64,000 bases of DNA from DATKFM01 sp963810485 (GTDB lineage Bacteria > Pseudomonadota > Alphaproteobacteria > Dongiales > Dongiaceae), in NCBI GenBank assembly GCA_963810485.1, contig CAWENQ010000004.1, positions 248,001-312,000 on the forward strand, written 5' to 3'. Under the pieces are notes generated by a model that searched no databases, had not been told where the DNA came from, and saw nothing but the letters and a program-made list of their open reading frames with translations. Every line of letters starts with the position of its first letter. The stretch's first letter is position 1. The position numbers were made by a program, and so were the translations under genes. Below are positions 8,891 to 18,316 of the stretch, in pieces.

Positions 8891-10003
8891 ATGAGCGAGC
8901 GCCCCAGCCAAGCCGAGCGAAAGGACCTGCGCCGCGGCTGGACCACCGGCGCCTGCGCCACCGCCGCCACGGCCGCGGCCTATACCGCGCTTTTGACCGG
9001 CGAGTTCCCCGATCCCGTGACTATCACCCTGCCCAAGGGCGAAACGCCGAGCTTTGCGCTGGCTCGCGAGGCGCTGCGCGACGGCGTGGCGAGCGCGGGC
9101 ATCATCAAGGACGCGGGCGACGATCCCGACGTGACCCATGGCGCGCTGATCCTGGCGGAGCTGCGGCGCGGACCGGCGGGCAGCGGCGTGCGCTTCCGCG
9201 CGGGCCGCGGCGTCGGCACGGTCACCAAGCCGGGCCTGCCCATCGCGGTTGGCGAGCCGGCGATCAATCCGGTGCCGCGGCGTCTCATGACTGAGGCGGT
9301 GCAGGCGATCGCCGTGCAGCATGGCGTTACCGGCGATGCCGACATCACCATCTCCGTCGATGGCGGCGAGGAGATGGCCAAGCACACCTGGAACCCGCGG
9401 CTCGGCATCACTGGCGGCATCTCCATTCTCGGCACCACGGGAATCGTGCATCCCTTCTCCTGCTCGGCCTGGATCGCCTCGATCCACCGCGGTATCGATG
9501 TGGCGCGCGCCAGTAACTTGCCGCATATCGCCGCCTGCACCGGCTCCACATCGGAGGCCGGCGTGCAGCGGCTCTACGAGCTGCCGGAAGTGGCCTTCAT
9601 CGACATGGGCGATTTCGCCGGCGGCATGCTGAAATATCTGCGCCGCCATCCGCTGCCGCGCCTCACCATCGGCGGCGGCTTCGGCAAGCTGTCGAAACTG
9701 GCCGCCGGTTTCGGCGATCTCCATTCCGGCCGCAGCCAGGTGGATCGCGGATTGCTGGCGGAGCTGCTCGCGGCGTTGCAGGCGGCACCTGCGATGATCG
9801 CGCGGGCGCACGAGGCGAATACGGCGAACGAGATTCTCGACATGGCGCAGAAAGATGGGCTGCCGCTCGGCGATGCTGTGGCCGTCCGCGCCCGCGATGA
9901 AGCCCTGAAGATCGCCGAAGGCGCGCTGGAGATCGAAGTCGTCGTCTTCGACCGCGAGGGCAAGCCGGCCGGTCGTGCGCCATTTGCCAAGGGCGTGCCA
10001 TGA
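8891..10003 (+). CDS. cbiD: Cobalt-precorrin-5B C1-methyltransferase CbiD
   Basis: The product is 370 residues, close to the usual CbiD length. The N-terminal motif RRGWTTGACATAA and the central ITGGISILGTTGIV are diagnostic of CbiD, which methylates C1 in the cobalt-early (anaerobic) route and is unrelated to the aerobic enzyme CobF. No cobF is present in the window, so CbiD probably takes its place. The stop overlaps the start of cobK (ATGA), so the two are translationally coupled. Its presence beside CobN is one of the signs of a mixed pathway. Confidence 0.94.
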   Translation: MSERPSQAERKDLRRGWTTGACATAATAAAYTALLTGEFPDPVTITLPKGETPSFALAREALRDGVASAGIIKDAGDDPDVTHGALILAELRRGPAGSGVRFRAGRGVGTVTKPGLPIAVGEPAINPVPRRLMTEAVQAIAVQHGVTGDADITISVDGGEEMAKHTWNPRLGITGGISILGTTGIVHPFSCSAWIASIHRGIDVARASNLPHIAACTGSTSEAGVQRLYELPEVAFIDMGDFAGGMLKYLRRHPLPRLTIGGGFGKLSKLAAGFGDLHSGRSQVDRGLLAELLAALQAAPAMIARAHEANTANEILDMAQKDGLPLGDAVAVRARDEALKIAEGALEIEVVVFDREGKPAGRAPFAKGVP

Positions 10004-10746
10004 AACGGATTCTGATCCTCGGCGGCACGCGCGAAGCCGTGGATCTCGCCCAGCGCCTCAACGGGCGCGACGGGTTGCACGCCATCAGTTCCCTCGCCGG
10101 CCGCACACAGACGCCGCATCTGCCGCCGGGCGAGGTGCGCGTTGGCGGTTTCGGCGGCGCTGGCGGACTGCGCGACTATCTCAAGCGTGAACGGATCGAC
10201 TTGATCGTCGATGCGACGCATCCCTTCGCCGAGCGGATGCATGGCAATGCCGTGGAGGCCAGCCGCAGCGGCGGCGTGCCCCTCTTACGCCTGGAGCGGC
10301 CGCTCTGGCAGCCGCAAGCCGGCGACCACTGGATCATGGCGGACAGCGCCGATCATGCCGCGAAGCTCGCGCCCCACCACGGCAAGCGCGCATTCCTGAC
10401 CACCGGCGTCAAGGACCTCGGCGCGTTTCGGGATATCGAGCCGGTCTGGTTCCTGGTGCGGTTGGTCGAGGCGCCGGACGGGCCACTTCCATTGCGCCAT
10501 TCTGAATTGATCCGTGGCCGCGGTCCCTTCGGCGCCGTGGATGAAGAGGCGCTGATGCAGCGCCATGACATCGATCTGCTGATCAGCAAGGAAAGCGGCG
10601 GCGACTCGACTTATGGCAAGATCGAAGCGGCGCGGAAACTGGAGATCCCCGTCATCATGATCCGGCGGCCGGCTTCCGCAGAGGGCGTCGAGGTCGCGCT
10701 GTCGATCGACGCGGCCGTATCGCGTCTCGACCAGCTTACGCGATAG
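10000..10746 (+). CDS. cobK: Precorrin-6A / cobalt-precorrin-6A reductase
   Basis: The product is 248 residues. CobK/CbiJ reduces the macrocycle of precorrin-6A with NADPH to precorrin-6B (or the cobalt form). The N-terminus KRILILGGTREAVDLAQRL is the Rossmann-like nucleotide-binding start, DLIVDATHPFAERM is the family signature, and LLISKESGG is the conserved C-terminal motif. It overlaps cbiD by four bases. The next gene, a chemoreceptor, converges on it with 8 bases between stops, and no terminator is obvious in that gap. Confidence 0.94.
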   Translation: MKRILILGGTREAVDLAQRLNGRDGLHAISSLAGRTQTPHLPPGEVRVGGFGGAGGLRDYLKRERIDLIVDATHPFAERMHGNAVEASRSGGVPLLRLERPLWQPQAGDHWIMADSADHAAKLAPHHGKRAFLTTGVKDLGAFRDIEPVWFLVRLVEAPDGPLPLRHSELIRGRGPFGAVDEEALMQRHDIDLLISKESGGDSTYGKIEAARKLEIPVIMIRRPASAEGVEVALSIDAAVSRLDQLTR

Positions 10747-10754
10747 CGAAGAGC

Positions 10755-12705
10755 CTAAGCCGCCCGCGCGCCGCGCAGGTTGCGCTGATCCGGCCCGGCG
10801 GCGGCCATGTCGATGACCGACATCAGTCCCGCCACTTTCTGATCGACGGCGGCGAGGGTGGCCGTGGTTTGTTCCACCAGGGCCGCGTTCTTCTGGGTCA
10901 CCGCTTCCATCTGCGTGACCGAGTCGTCGACCTGCTGCACGCCGGACGACTGTTCGCGGCTGGCCTTGGCGATCTCGCCGACGATCGAGGCCACGCGTTT
11001 CACCGCGTCCACGATATCGCCGAGGGTGGTGCCGGCCTTGTTCACCAGCTGCACGCCCTGGCGCACCTGCGTATCGCTTTCGGCGATCAGCGATTTGATG
11101 TCCTTGGAGGCCGACGAGGCGCGCTGGGCCAGCGCCCGCACTTCCGCCGCGACCACGGCAAAGCCGCGACCGGCGTCGCCGGCCCGGGCCGCTTCGACGG
11201 CGGCGTTCAGCGCCAGGAGATTGGTCTGGAACGCGATTTCCTCGATCAGGCCGACGATGCTGGCGATCTGGCCAGACGAGGCTTCGATGCGCTTCATGGC
11301 ATTGACGGCCGCCGTGGCGATTTCGCCGCCGCCGCTGGCCGCGGTCTGCGCACCTTCGGCAAGCGTATTGGCTTGCTGCGCATTCTCCGCCGTGTTCTGC
11401 ACGGTGATGGTGAGCTGGCGGATCGCCGCCGCCATCTCCGACAGGCTGGAAACCTGGGTGTCCGTGCGCATCGACAGATCGGCGGCGCCGGACGCCAACT
11501 GTTCGGTTGCCGTCTTCAAGGCCTCGACGCCGACGCTGGCCTCGCGCACGATCGAACTGAGCTTGCCCGAGGCGGTCTGCAGTCCGTCATGGGCCTGGCG
11601 GAGATCCAGCTCCGCGCGCTTCTGGTCGGTGATGTCGGTGTAGGTGCCGACGATGCCGCCTTCGCTGGTGCGGTGCTCGCTGATGCGCAGCCAGCGGCCG
11701 TCGGCCATCTGTTCGACGCGCTCGGCGCCGCTGCCGGCCGACAGGCTGTCGAACCCTGACTTGTTGATCTCCCATCCGAGCGACCTGAAGCGGTCGTTGC
11801 TGAGGGTGATCTTGCCATCGCGGTCATAAAGCGCGAAGCCTTCGGTGAGATGGCCGACCGCGTCGCTGAGGCGCTGCTCGGCCTTGCGTGCGGCCTCAAT
11901 GGAGCCTTGCGAGGCAGCGACGGCCCGGCGCAGCTCGAGTTCCACCCTTACGCGCTCATCCAACTCGCGGCGCAGATGGCCGGTGAAACGCCGGTCGACG
12001 ATGGCCGCCATGATGCCCAGGGCGAAGATGGCGATGCTGATGCCGCCAATTCCCATTCCCAGCCCATAAGCGGAGATGGAAGACGCAGCCAGCGGCGGAC
12101 CTTCGGCAGGCGTGAAGATTGTCGCGGCCATGCCGGTGTAGTGCATGCCGCAGATCGCCGCACCCATGACGAAGGCGGCGGCGACCTTATGCCAGGTGGC
12201 ATTCAGGTTGAGCGCCAGCCACAGCGCGGCGGTGGCGGCGACGATGGCGATGACGATGGATGCGGCGAACAGCAGCGGGTCGTAGCTGATGGTCGCGTTC
12301 ATCTCCATCGCGGCCATGCCCATATAATGCATGATGGCCACGCCGATGCCCGCGAAGACGCCGGCGATGCCCAGGCTCAAATGGCCGGCCCAGCGCGTCA
12401 CCGTGTAGAGCGCGATTGAGGCGACGATAATCGCTGCAATCAGGGATACGACGGTCAGTTCCACATTGTAGTGGATCGGCATATGCAGGCTGAACGCCAG
12501 CATGGCCACGAAATGCATCGACCAGAATTCCGCCGCCGAGCGCCGTTGCGGCGCCGAGCAGCCAAACCGTCCGGGCGCGGCCCGACAACTCCTTGACCCG
12601 GCCCACCAGGGTGAGGGCGGTGAAGGAGGCGAGGACGGCGATTAGGATCGACAGCCCCACGAGCACAGAATCGTAGGCGCCGTGAAGGCTGTGCATATTG
12701 TCCAT
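10755..12705 (-). CDS. MHYT-domain methyl-accepting chemotaxis protein (one-base frameshift)
   Basis: The reconstructed protein is about 649 residues. An N-terminal MHYT domain has about seven membrane helices and the repeated motifs MHFVAM, MHYMGM and MHYTGM, which are thought to bind copper and sense diatomic gases or redox state. A PAS-like segment follows (LTEGFALYDRDGKITLSNDR), ending in a PAC-like TDITDQKR. The chemotaxis signalling domain carries the hairpin motif EIAFQTNLLALNAAVEAARA. The frame beginning at 12705 runs through helix 1, then the sequence needs removal of one base near 12525 so that GGI is followed by WSMHFVAM, as in intact relatives. The gene sits inside the cobalamin locus, between cobK and cobM. 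Its ligand is unknown. Confidence 0.85.
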
Positions 12706-12816
12706 TAGGAGTGCTCCGGAGGTCCTGGCCGTCTGACGGGCATACAGTATGAGATACCCTAGTTTCCTATTAGTTAACCTCCCAGCCTTCCTGTCTCACA
12801 TCACAGAAATTACTAA

Positions 12817-12828
12817 ATTGATATCAAT
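12817..12828. promoter_or_regulatory. Perfect 12-bp palindrome in an AT-rich gap upstream of the chemoreceptor
   Basis: ATTGATATCAAT is a perfect dyad in the AT-rich 184-base gap between the chemoreceptor start (12705) and the cobM stop (12890). Such AT-rich dyads are often operator half-sites pairs. No regulator can be named. It could also be chance, since the local sequence is AT-rich. Confidence 0.25.
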
Positions 12829-12889
12829 ATCATGAAGGAGAGTATGCGCGATGGCCCCACGGCAGCGTGGATTGCCTAAATAGATAACT

Positions 12890-13676
12890 TTAGGCTGCCG
12901 GCGGCCGCCTCTTCGCGGCTGTGCCCGGCCGCAGGATATGCCGGTGCGCGGCGTCGTAGAGTTTGCTGTCGCTGAACTCCCGGAACTCGAATACCCGGCC
13001 GACGAAAATCAGCGCGGTGCGAGTGATCTTCGCCTCGCGGATCTTTGCGCCGATGGTCTCGAGCGTGCCGCGCAGGATGAGCTGGTCGGGCCAGCCGACA
13101 CGATAGGCGACGACGGCCGGGCAATCGGCGCCGTAATACGGCGACAGCTCCCGCACGATCTCCCGCACATTGCGCACGGAAAGATGGATCGCCAGCGTGG
13201 CGCCGGAGGCGCCGAGCGTCGACAGGTCCTCGCGGTTCGGCATCGGCGAGGCCTTGCCGTCGGTGCGCGTGAGGATCACGGTCTGGCTCACTTCGGGCAG
13301 CGTGAGTTCGGTTTTCAAGACGGCCGCCGCCGCCGCGTAGGCCGGCACGCCGGGGGTCACATCGTAGTCGATGCCCAGTTGATCCAGCCGGCGCATCTGT
13401 TCGGCGATGGCGCCATAAAGCGAGGGATCGCCGGAATGGACGCGGGCGACATCCTGGCCCTCCGCCTGCGCCGCTTCCATATGGGCGATGATCTCCTCGA
13501 GGTTCAGCGGCGCGGTGTCGATCACCAGCGCCTCCTGGGGCGCCAGCGCGACGATGGCCGGCGGCACCAGCGAGCCGGCATAGAGCATGACCGGGCAGCG
13601 CGCGATCAGATCGCGGCCCGCGCACGGTGATGAGATCGGGAGCGCCCGGCCCCGCGCCGATGAAATGCACGGTCAT
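12890..13676 (-). CDS. cobM: Precorrin-4 C11-methyltransferase (one-base frameshift)
   Basis: CobM/CbiF methylates C11 of (cobalt-)precorrin-4 using SAM. The start ATG at 13676 overlaps the cobJ stop (ATGA) and begins with VHFIGAGPGAPDLITVRG, the tetrapyrrole methylase signature. The frame then breaks at the GGG complementary to 13617-13619. Removing one base restores RDLIARCPVMLYAGSLVP, after which the protein runs normally to 12890 through HSGDPSLYGA and TPGVPAYAAAAA. The corrected length is 261 residues, normal for the family. A one-base error in a short homopolymer is the likely cause. It is the last gene of the cbiX-cobH-cobL-cobI-cobJ-cobM run. Confidence 0.93.
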
Positions 13677-15580
13677 GCGGCGTCGTCCTTGCGTGGCTTC
13701 GCTGCGCCCTGCTTCGCTTCATATCCCCGCGGCGTGTAGAGCCACTCGCCGCCGTCGGGACGCGATACGCGGCGCGTGGTGCTGCTGCCGACAAGCACCA
13801 GCGAGAGCATGTCGACCTGGTCGGGATCGAGCGCCGCCAGCGTCGTGATCGTGACACGTTCACCGTCGCGGCCGAGATTGCGGGCGATAGCGACGGGCGT
13901 GTCCGGCGGGCGCGCGGTCAGCAGGATGCTGCGCGCGCTGGCGAGCTGCGTGCGGCGGCGCTGCGACACCGGATTATAGAAGGCGACGACGAAATCGCCG
14001 GCGGCGGCGGCGCGCAGCCTTTGTTCGATCACCGGCCAGGGCGTGAGCAGATCGGACAGCGAGATGGCGCAGAAGTCGTGGCCCAGCGGCGCGCCGAGCC
14101 GGGCGGCCGCCGTCTGCATCGCCGACACGCCGGGGGCGCAGGAGATCTCCACCCGCGCCCAATCGGGCCGTGCGCCGCGGTCGATCAGTTCGAACACCAG
14201 GCTGCCCATGGCGTAGATGCCGGCATCGCCGGAGGAGATCAGCGCGACATCCCGGCCCTGCGCGGCGAGGTCGAGCGCATGAGCAACCCGCGCTTCCTCG
14301 GCGCCGAGATCGAAATCATGGCGCGCCTTGCCGCCCGTGAGCGATCCCAAGAGATCGAGATAGAGCCGGTAGCCAACGAGATCGGTCGAGGCGCGGATCG
14401 CGTCTTCGGCTTCGGCCGTGCGGGCGGCCGCATCGCCCGGGCCGATGCCGACGATGAACAATCGGCCCCGGGCCTGCCCGACGCTTTCAGCGCGGATGAT
14501 GCGGGGCGAGCGCGCGATGGCGCAGGTGGCGCGCGCGCTACGTTTCTTGCTGAGGATCAGCGTGGCATCGGCACCGGATGCCGCCAGCGCCGCACCCTCG
14601 GCCACGCCCCAGCAGCCGGTCTCGCGAAACACGATCTCGGACTTTTCGCTAAGGCGCGGCGTTTCGGCGAGAAGCGCATCGGCGGAGAAAAAGCGCGCGG
14701 GAGCGCCGAGTTGTTCAGCCAGATCATGAATGGCCGGTTCGGCGGCTTTCAATGCGATGGAGAAGATGCCGGCGACGGACTGGGGTGCAATGCCTGCGTC
14801 GGCTAGGCACCGCATCACCAGTTCACGGAGTTCCTCTGGATCAGCGCCACGCTCGCACCCGACGCCGACGGCGATGGAGGCGGGGTGGAGATGAAGCGTG
14901 TTGTCGGATGGGGCAGCCGCGCGATCAGTGGCCAGGATTCTTTGCGTAGCAGAAACCCCCTCACCCTGACCCTCTCCCCGCAAGCGGGGAGAGGGGACAT
15001 TCAAGAGTTGTCCCTTCTCCCCCTGCAAGGGGGAGAGGGTCAGGGTGAGGGGACTTAGCCACTCGCAGTCATCTTTCGCCGCTTCGACAACAAGCTCGAC
15101 CGACGCCCCCGCCAAGACCGCCGCCATCACCGCCTTCGCCGCCGCCGGATTGCCCACACGCCAACCATCAGGCGGATCATCCAGCGCAACGCCATGCACC
15201 ACATCGCCAGCCGTCGTCACAGCCGCGGAGACGCCGAGCGCATCGGCGATCCGCCGCGCCAGTTCGTTTCCGCCATGATGCCCTCCCAGCAGCGGCACGA
15301 CGGCGCTGCCGTCTTCGGCGATGGCGATGACCGGCGGTTCCGCGCGCTTATCGTTCAACAACGGCGCCAGGCAGCGGATCAGGATGCCGGCGGCGCAGAT
15401 GCCGATGATCGGCTCGTTCGCCGTGAAAAGACTGCGCAAATGCTCGGCGGTATCGTCGAACAGCACATCCGCCGCGCCGACACGGCGGCGCAGCCCGTGA
15501 ATCCGCGCGTCGGGCAATGCAGCCTGCAACCGCTTGGCCAGTGCCGCACCGCCGGCGCTCAAGGCAATCAACACCGTCAT
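13673..15580 (-). CDS. cobJ: Fused CbiG / CobJ: cobalt-precorrin-5A hydrolase plus precorrin-3B C17-methyltransferase
   Basis: The product is 635 residues and has two enzymes in one chain. Residues about 1-330 are CbiG-like, with IGICAAGILIRCLAPLL, LLGGHHGGNELAR and a C-terminal CbiG domain around VGVGCERGADPEEL. Residues about 375-620 are CobJ, starting with the SAM-binding GIGPGD at 378-383 and including SSGDAGIYAMGSL and AFYNPVSQRR. CobJ drives ring contraction; CbiG removes the C20 fragment as acetaldehyde in the cobalt-early route. Such fusions are known in alphaproteobacteria. Residues about 176-208 are encoded by the palindromic repeat at 14956-15052 and read LTLTLSPLQGEKG and so on; this piece sits in the linker between the CbiG N-terminal and C-terminal parts and keeps the frame. 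The gene overlaps both neighbours by four bases. Confidence 0.92.
   Translation of the reverse strand: MTVLIALSAGGAALAKRLQAALPDARIHGLRRRVGAADVLFDDTAEHLRSLFTANEPIIGICAAGILIRCLAPLLNDKRAEPPVIAIAEDGSAVVPLLGGHHGGNELARRIADALGVSAAVTTAGDVVHGVALDDPPDGWRVGNPAAAKAVMAAVLAGASVELVVEAAKDDCEWLSPLTLTLSPLQGEKGQLLNVPSPRLRGEGQGEGVSATQRILATDRAAAPSDNTLHLHPASIAVGVGCERGADPEELRELVMRCLADAGIAPQSVAGIFSIALKAAEPAIHDLAEQLGAPARFFSADALLAETPRLSEKSEIVFRETGCWGVAEGAALAASGADATLILSKKRSARATCAIARSPRIIRAESVGQARGRLFIVGIGPGDAAARTAEAEDAIRASTDLVGYRLYLDLLGSLTGGKARHDFDLGAEEARVAHALDLAAQGRDVALISSGDAGIYAMGSLVFELIDRGARPDWARVEISCAPGVSAMQTAAARLGAPLGHDFCAISLSDLLTPWPVIEQRLRAAAAGDFVVAFYNPVSQRRRTQLASARSILLTARPPDTPVAIARNLGRDGERVTITTLAALDPDQVDMLSLVLVGSSTTRRVSRPDGGEWLYTPRGYEAKQGAAKPRKDDAA
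14956..15052. repeat. R1 palindromic repeat, copy a (inside cbiG/cobJ)
   Basis: Two half-units point toward each other. The left one reads CCCTCACCCTGACCCTCTCC and continues into a CCCC-GCAA-GCGGGG hairpin; the right one is its mirror image ending GGTCAGGGTGAGGGG. Each half forms its own hairpin, and the two halves can pair over their whole length. The copy lies within the fused cbiG/cobJ gene and is translated in frame. Related copies are at 18145-18283, 27900-28035, 29029-29119, 47424-47669 and 60726-60892. Confidence 0.9.
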
Positions 15581-16278
15581 GGCACACCCTCGCCGGCCAC
15601 GAGGATCATCGAGAAATAGGGCGCCGTGCCGTCACGCACATCGGCTAGCCGCCGGACGCGCTGCTCGGCCAGCGTCGCCCGTTCCACCAGCAGGGACCGC
15701 GGCAGCAGACCCGTGCTGTCGAGCACGGCCCGCACCCGCGCCAGGTGCCGGCCGACCTTGATGACGGCGGCGGCGCTGCAAGTGGCAAGACGCACGCGGA
15801 GGTCATCGTCCGGCAGCGGCGCCGGGATCACAATCAGGGAGTCGTTGCGCGCGGAGAGCGGCACGCCCGCCATGGCGGCGCAGGCCATCAGCGAGGAAAC
15901 GCCGGGCACGACGGTGACCGCGCACTCCCGCGCCAGCCGCGCATGCAGATACATGAAGGAGCCGTAGAAGAAGGGATCGCCCTCGCAGAGCACCGCGACG
16001 TCACGGCCGACGCCCACCTCCGCGAGGATCTCGCGCGCCGCCCGGTCATAGATATCCGCCTTCGGGAAGCTACCATCGCCAAGCGGCATGCGGATGGCGA
16101 TCTCCTTCTGCCCGCCCGGGAGATGGGGCGCCACGATGCTGCGGGCAAAGCTGTCGCCGCTGTCCGGCGCCGGATAGGCGATGACGGGCGTTGCGCGCAG
16201 CAGCCGCAATGCCTTCAGCGTCAGCAGCTCCGGATCGCCGGGTCCGACGCCCAGGCCGTAGACTTGCGCCGCGCTCAT
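15577..16278 (-). CDS. cobI: Precorrin-2 C20-methyltransferase
   Basis: The product is 233 residues, normal for CobI/CbiL. It transfers a methyl group from SAM to C20 of (cobalt-)precorrin-2. The signature GLGVGPGDPELLTLKA lies at residues 8-23, and CEGDPFFYGSFMYLH and VPGVSSLMACAA are the other conserved blocks. The start at 16278 overlaps the cobL stop (ATGA); the frame stays open upstream but only as a shadow of cobL. The stop overlaps the cbiG/cobJ start by four bases. Confidence 0.95.
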   Translation of the reverse strand: MSAAQVYGLGVGPGDPELLTLKALRLLRATPVIAYPAPDSGDSFARSIVAPHLPGGQKEIAIRMPLGDGSFPKADIYDRAAREILAEVGVGRDVAVLCEGDPFFYGSFMYLHARLARECAVTVVPGVSSLMACAAMAGVPLSARNDSLIVIPAPLPDDDLRVRLATCSAAAVIKVGRHLARVRAVLDSTGLLPRSLLVERATLAEQRVRRLADVRDGTAPYFSMILVAGEGVP

Positions 16279-17492
16279 GAATGGCTCCGCGGCTTGGTAG
16301 CGGCATACTGCGTCACCGGCATCAGCGGCCGCCAGCCGAGATGCGGGCCGATGACATCGGCGCGGCTGATGGCGATGCGCTTGAGATCGCCGCCCCAGCG
16401 GGCGCGCGCCGCGAACAGCGCCGCCTCGCCCTCCACGGTCACGGCGTTGGCGACCAGGCGTCCGCCCGGTTTCAGCGGCTCCCAGCAGGCCTCGGCGAGG
16501 CCGGCGGTACTCAGCCCGCCGCCGATGAAGATCGCGTCGGGCGCGGGAAGGCCGGCGAGCGCGGCCGGCGCCTCGCCATCGACGACCTTCAACGCAGGCG
16601 TCCCGAGCGTGATGCAATTCCGGTCGATCATCTCGCGGCGTCCGGAGTTGCGTTCGATCGCAATCGCGCGCATGCGCCTGTTGGCGCGCAGCCATTCGAT
16701 GGAGATGGAACCGCAGCCCGCACCCACATCCCACAGCAATTGACCAGGGAGCGGCGCCAGAGCCGCCAGCGTCGCCGCGCGCACTTCCTGCTTGGTGAGC
16801 TGGCCATCGTGATCGAATGCATCGTCCGGCAGCCCGGCGAGGCGCGAATGCGCCACGGCATGGGGGCCGGCGTTGCATTCGACGGCAATGGTGTTGAAAT
16901 CCTCGACCTTCTCCGTGGCCCAGTCCCGGGCGAAGCCGGCAATCTGCCGCTCCTGCGGCGAGCCCATATGCTCGAGGACGATAACGCGGCTCGGACCATA
17001 ACCCAACTTGACCAGCAGCCTCGCCACGGCCATCGGCGTCGCACCGTCATTGGCCAGCAGCAGCAGCTTCGCCCCGGGCGCAAGCGCTGGCCGCATCAGC
17101 GCCAGGGCGCGGCCGTGGAGTGTCAGGCATTCCACATCGGCGAGCGGCCAGCAGAGGCGGCTCGCGGCCAAGGTGAAGGCGGAGATGCCGGGGATGATCA
17201 ACATTTCCTCGGCCGGCACATGGCGCGCCAGCGTGACGCCGATGCCGAACCACATGGGATCGCCGGTCGCGAGCACCACCACATTGCGGCCGCGCCGGCG
17301 CTTGATCTCCTCGACGGTCTGGGACAGCGGCGAGGCCCAAGTGAGCCGCTGCGCGCGGCCGTTCGGCACCATGGCAAGATGACGTTCGCCGCCGACGAGG
17401 ATTTCCGCGCCATCGATGATGCGGCGCGTGACCGGCGACAGGCTGTCGAGCCCCTCCTCGCCGACGCCGATTATGGAAAGCCAGGGATTCAC
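16275..17492 (-). CDS. cobL: Precorrin-6Y C5,15-methyltransferase (decarboxylating)
   Basis: The product is 405 residues, the two-domain CobL (fusion of CbiE and CbiT functions). The N-terminal CbiE-like half starts with LSIIGVGEEGLDSLSP and includes ATGDPMWFGIG and IPGISAFTLAASR. The C-terminal CbiT-like half has the SAM motif WDVGAGCGSISIEW beginning near residue 254 and IFIGGGLS. It methylates C5 and C15 and decarboxylates the C12 acetate. It is coupled by four-base overlaps to cobH upstream and cobI downstream. Confidence 0.95.
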   Translation of the reverse strand: MNPWLSIIGVGEEGLDSLSPVTRRIIDGAEILVGGERHLAMVPNGRAQRLTWASPLSQTVEEIKRRRGRNVVVLATGDPMWFGIGVTLARHVPAEEMLIIPGISAFTLAASRLCWPLADVECLTLHGRALALMRPALAPGAKLLLLANDGATPMAVARLLVKLGYGPSRVIVLEHMGSPQERQIAGFARDWATEKVEDFNTIAVECNAGPHAVAHSRLAGLPDDAFDHDGQLTKQEVRAATLAALAPLPGQLLWDVGAGCGSISIEWLRANRRMRAIAIERNSGRREMIDRNCITLGTPALKVVDGEAPAALAGLPAPDAIFIGGGLSTAGLAEACWEPLKPGGRLVANAVTVEGEAALFAARARWGGDLKRIAISRADVIGPHLGWRPLMPVTQYAATKPRSHS

Positions 17493-18304
17493 GCGGCTTC
17501 TCCGTCGCGGCCGAGGATCAGCGCGTTCACGGCAGCGGCCGCGAGCGCACTACCGCCGCGCCGGCCCCGCAGGGTGAGATACGGTACGCCGTGACTGTTG
17601 GCTATCAGCGCGTCCTTGGACTCCGCCGCGCCGACGAAACCGACAGGGAAAGCCAGGATTGCCGCCGGGCGTGGTGCGCCATCGGCCAGCAGCTCCAGCA
17701 GATGGAACAGCGCCGTTGGCGCGTTCCCGATGGCAACGATGGCGCCAGTAAGGCGATCGCGCCAGAGATCCACAGCGGCAGCCGACCGCGTCGTCGCCTG
17801 CTCTTTCGCCAGCGCGGACACGCGGGGATCGGCGAGAGTGCAGATCACCTCGTTCTTGGCCGGCATCCTGTCGCGCATGATGCCGGCGGCGACCATGGCG
17901 CTGTCGCAGAACACCGGTGCGCCCCTTGCCAACGCGGTGCGCGCGGCGAAAGCGGCGTCGTCGATGCAGGCAAGATCGTCGACGATGTCGATCATGCCGC
18001 AGGCATGGATCAGACGCACGGCGATGTCGGCGATGTCTGATGGCAGGCGATCAAGCCGCGCCTCGCGCCGGATGGTGGCGAAGGACTCGCGGTAGATGGC
18101 GGCGGGGTCGCAAAGATACCTATATCTGTCAGGCACCGAGCCAACCCCCTCACCCGCGCAACCTCCGCTAAGCGGAGGTTGCTTGCCCTCTCCCCCTTCG
18201 CAGGGGGCGAGGGGACTTTGCTGGGTGGACGCCCCTGGAACTGTCCCCTCTCCCTCGACTGAGGGAGAGGGCCAGGGTGAGGGTTGTCGACGGTTGCCGC
18301 TCAT
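17489..18304 (-). CDS. cobH: Precorrin-8X methylmutase with repeat-encoded N-terminal insertion
   Basis: The product is 271 residues, about 50 longer than usual. CobH/CbiC moves the methyl group from C11 to C12 to form hydrogenobyrinate (or cobyrinate). The family region starts at RYRYLCDPAAIYRESFATIR. The catalytic histidine is in RLIHACGM, and GFVGAAESKDAL is the conserved C-terminal block. Residues about 7-54 come from R1 repeat copy b (18145-18283) and read PSPWPSPSVEGEG and similar Pro/Gly/Ser-rich sequence; only MSGNRR precedes it. The start at 18304 follows AGGACGAG on the minus strand. Whether the leader peptide is tolerated or cleaved, or a start inside is used, cannot be told. Confidence 0.9.
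   Translation of the reverse strand: MSGNRRQPSPWPSPSVEGEGTVPGASTQQSPLAPCEGGEGKQPPLSGGCAGEGVGSVPDRYRYLCDPAAIYRESFATIRREARLDRLPSDIADIAVRLIHACGMIDIVDDLACIDDAAFAARTALARGAPVFCDSAMVAAGIMRDRMPAKNEVICTLADPRVSALAKEQATTRSAAAVDLWRDRLTGAIVAIGNAPTALFHLLELLADGAPRPAAILAFPVGFVGAAESKDALIANSHGVPYLTLRGRRGGSALAAAAVNALILGRDGEAA
18145..18283. repeat. R1 palindromic repeat, copy b (inside the 5' part of cobH)
   Basis: Two convergent half-units. The left one carries an extra hairpin module with stem AACCTCCGC / GCGGAGGTT between CCCTCACCC and the CTCTCCCCC hairpin. The right one is a simple unit ending GGCCAGGGTGAGGG. The whole lies within the open frame of cobH and encodes its residues 7-54. Compared with copies c, e and f, the extra stem has paired base changes that keep pairing. 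Confidence 0.9.
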
Positions 18305-18316
18305 TGAGAACTCGTC

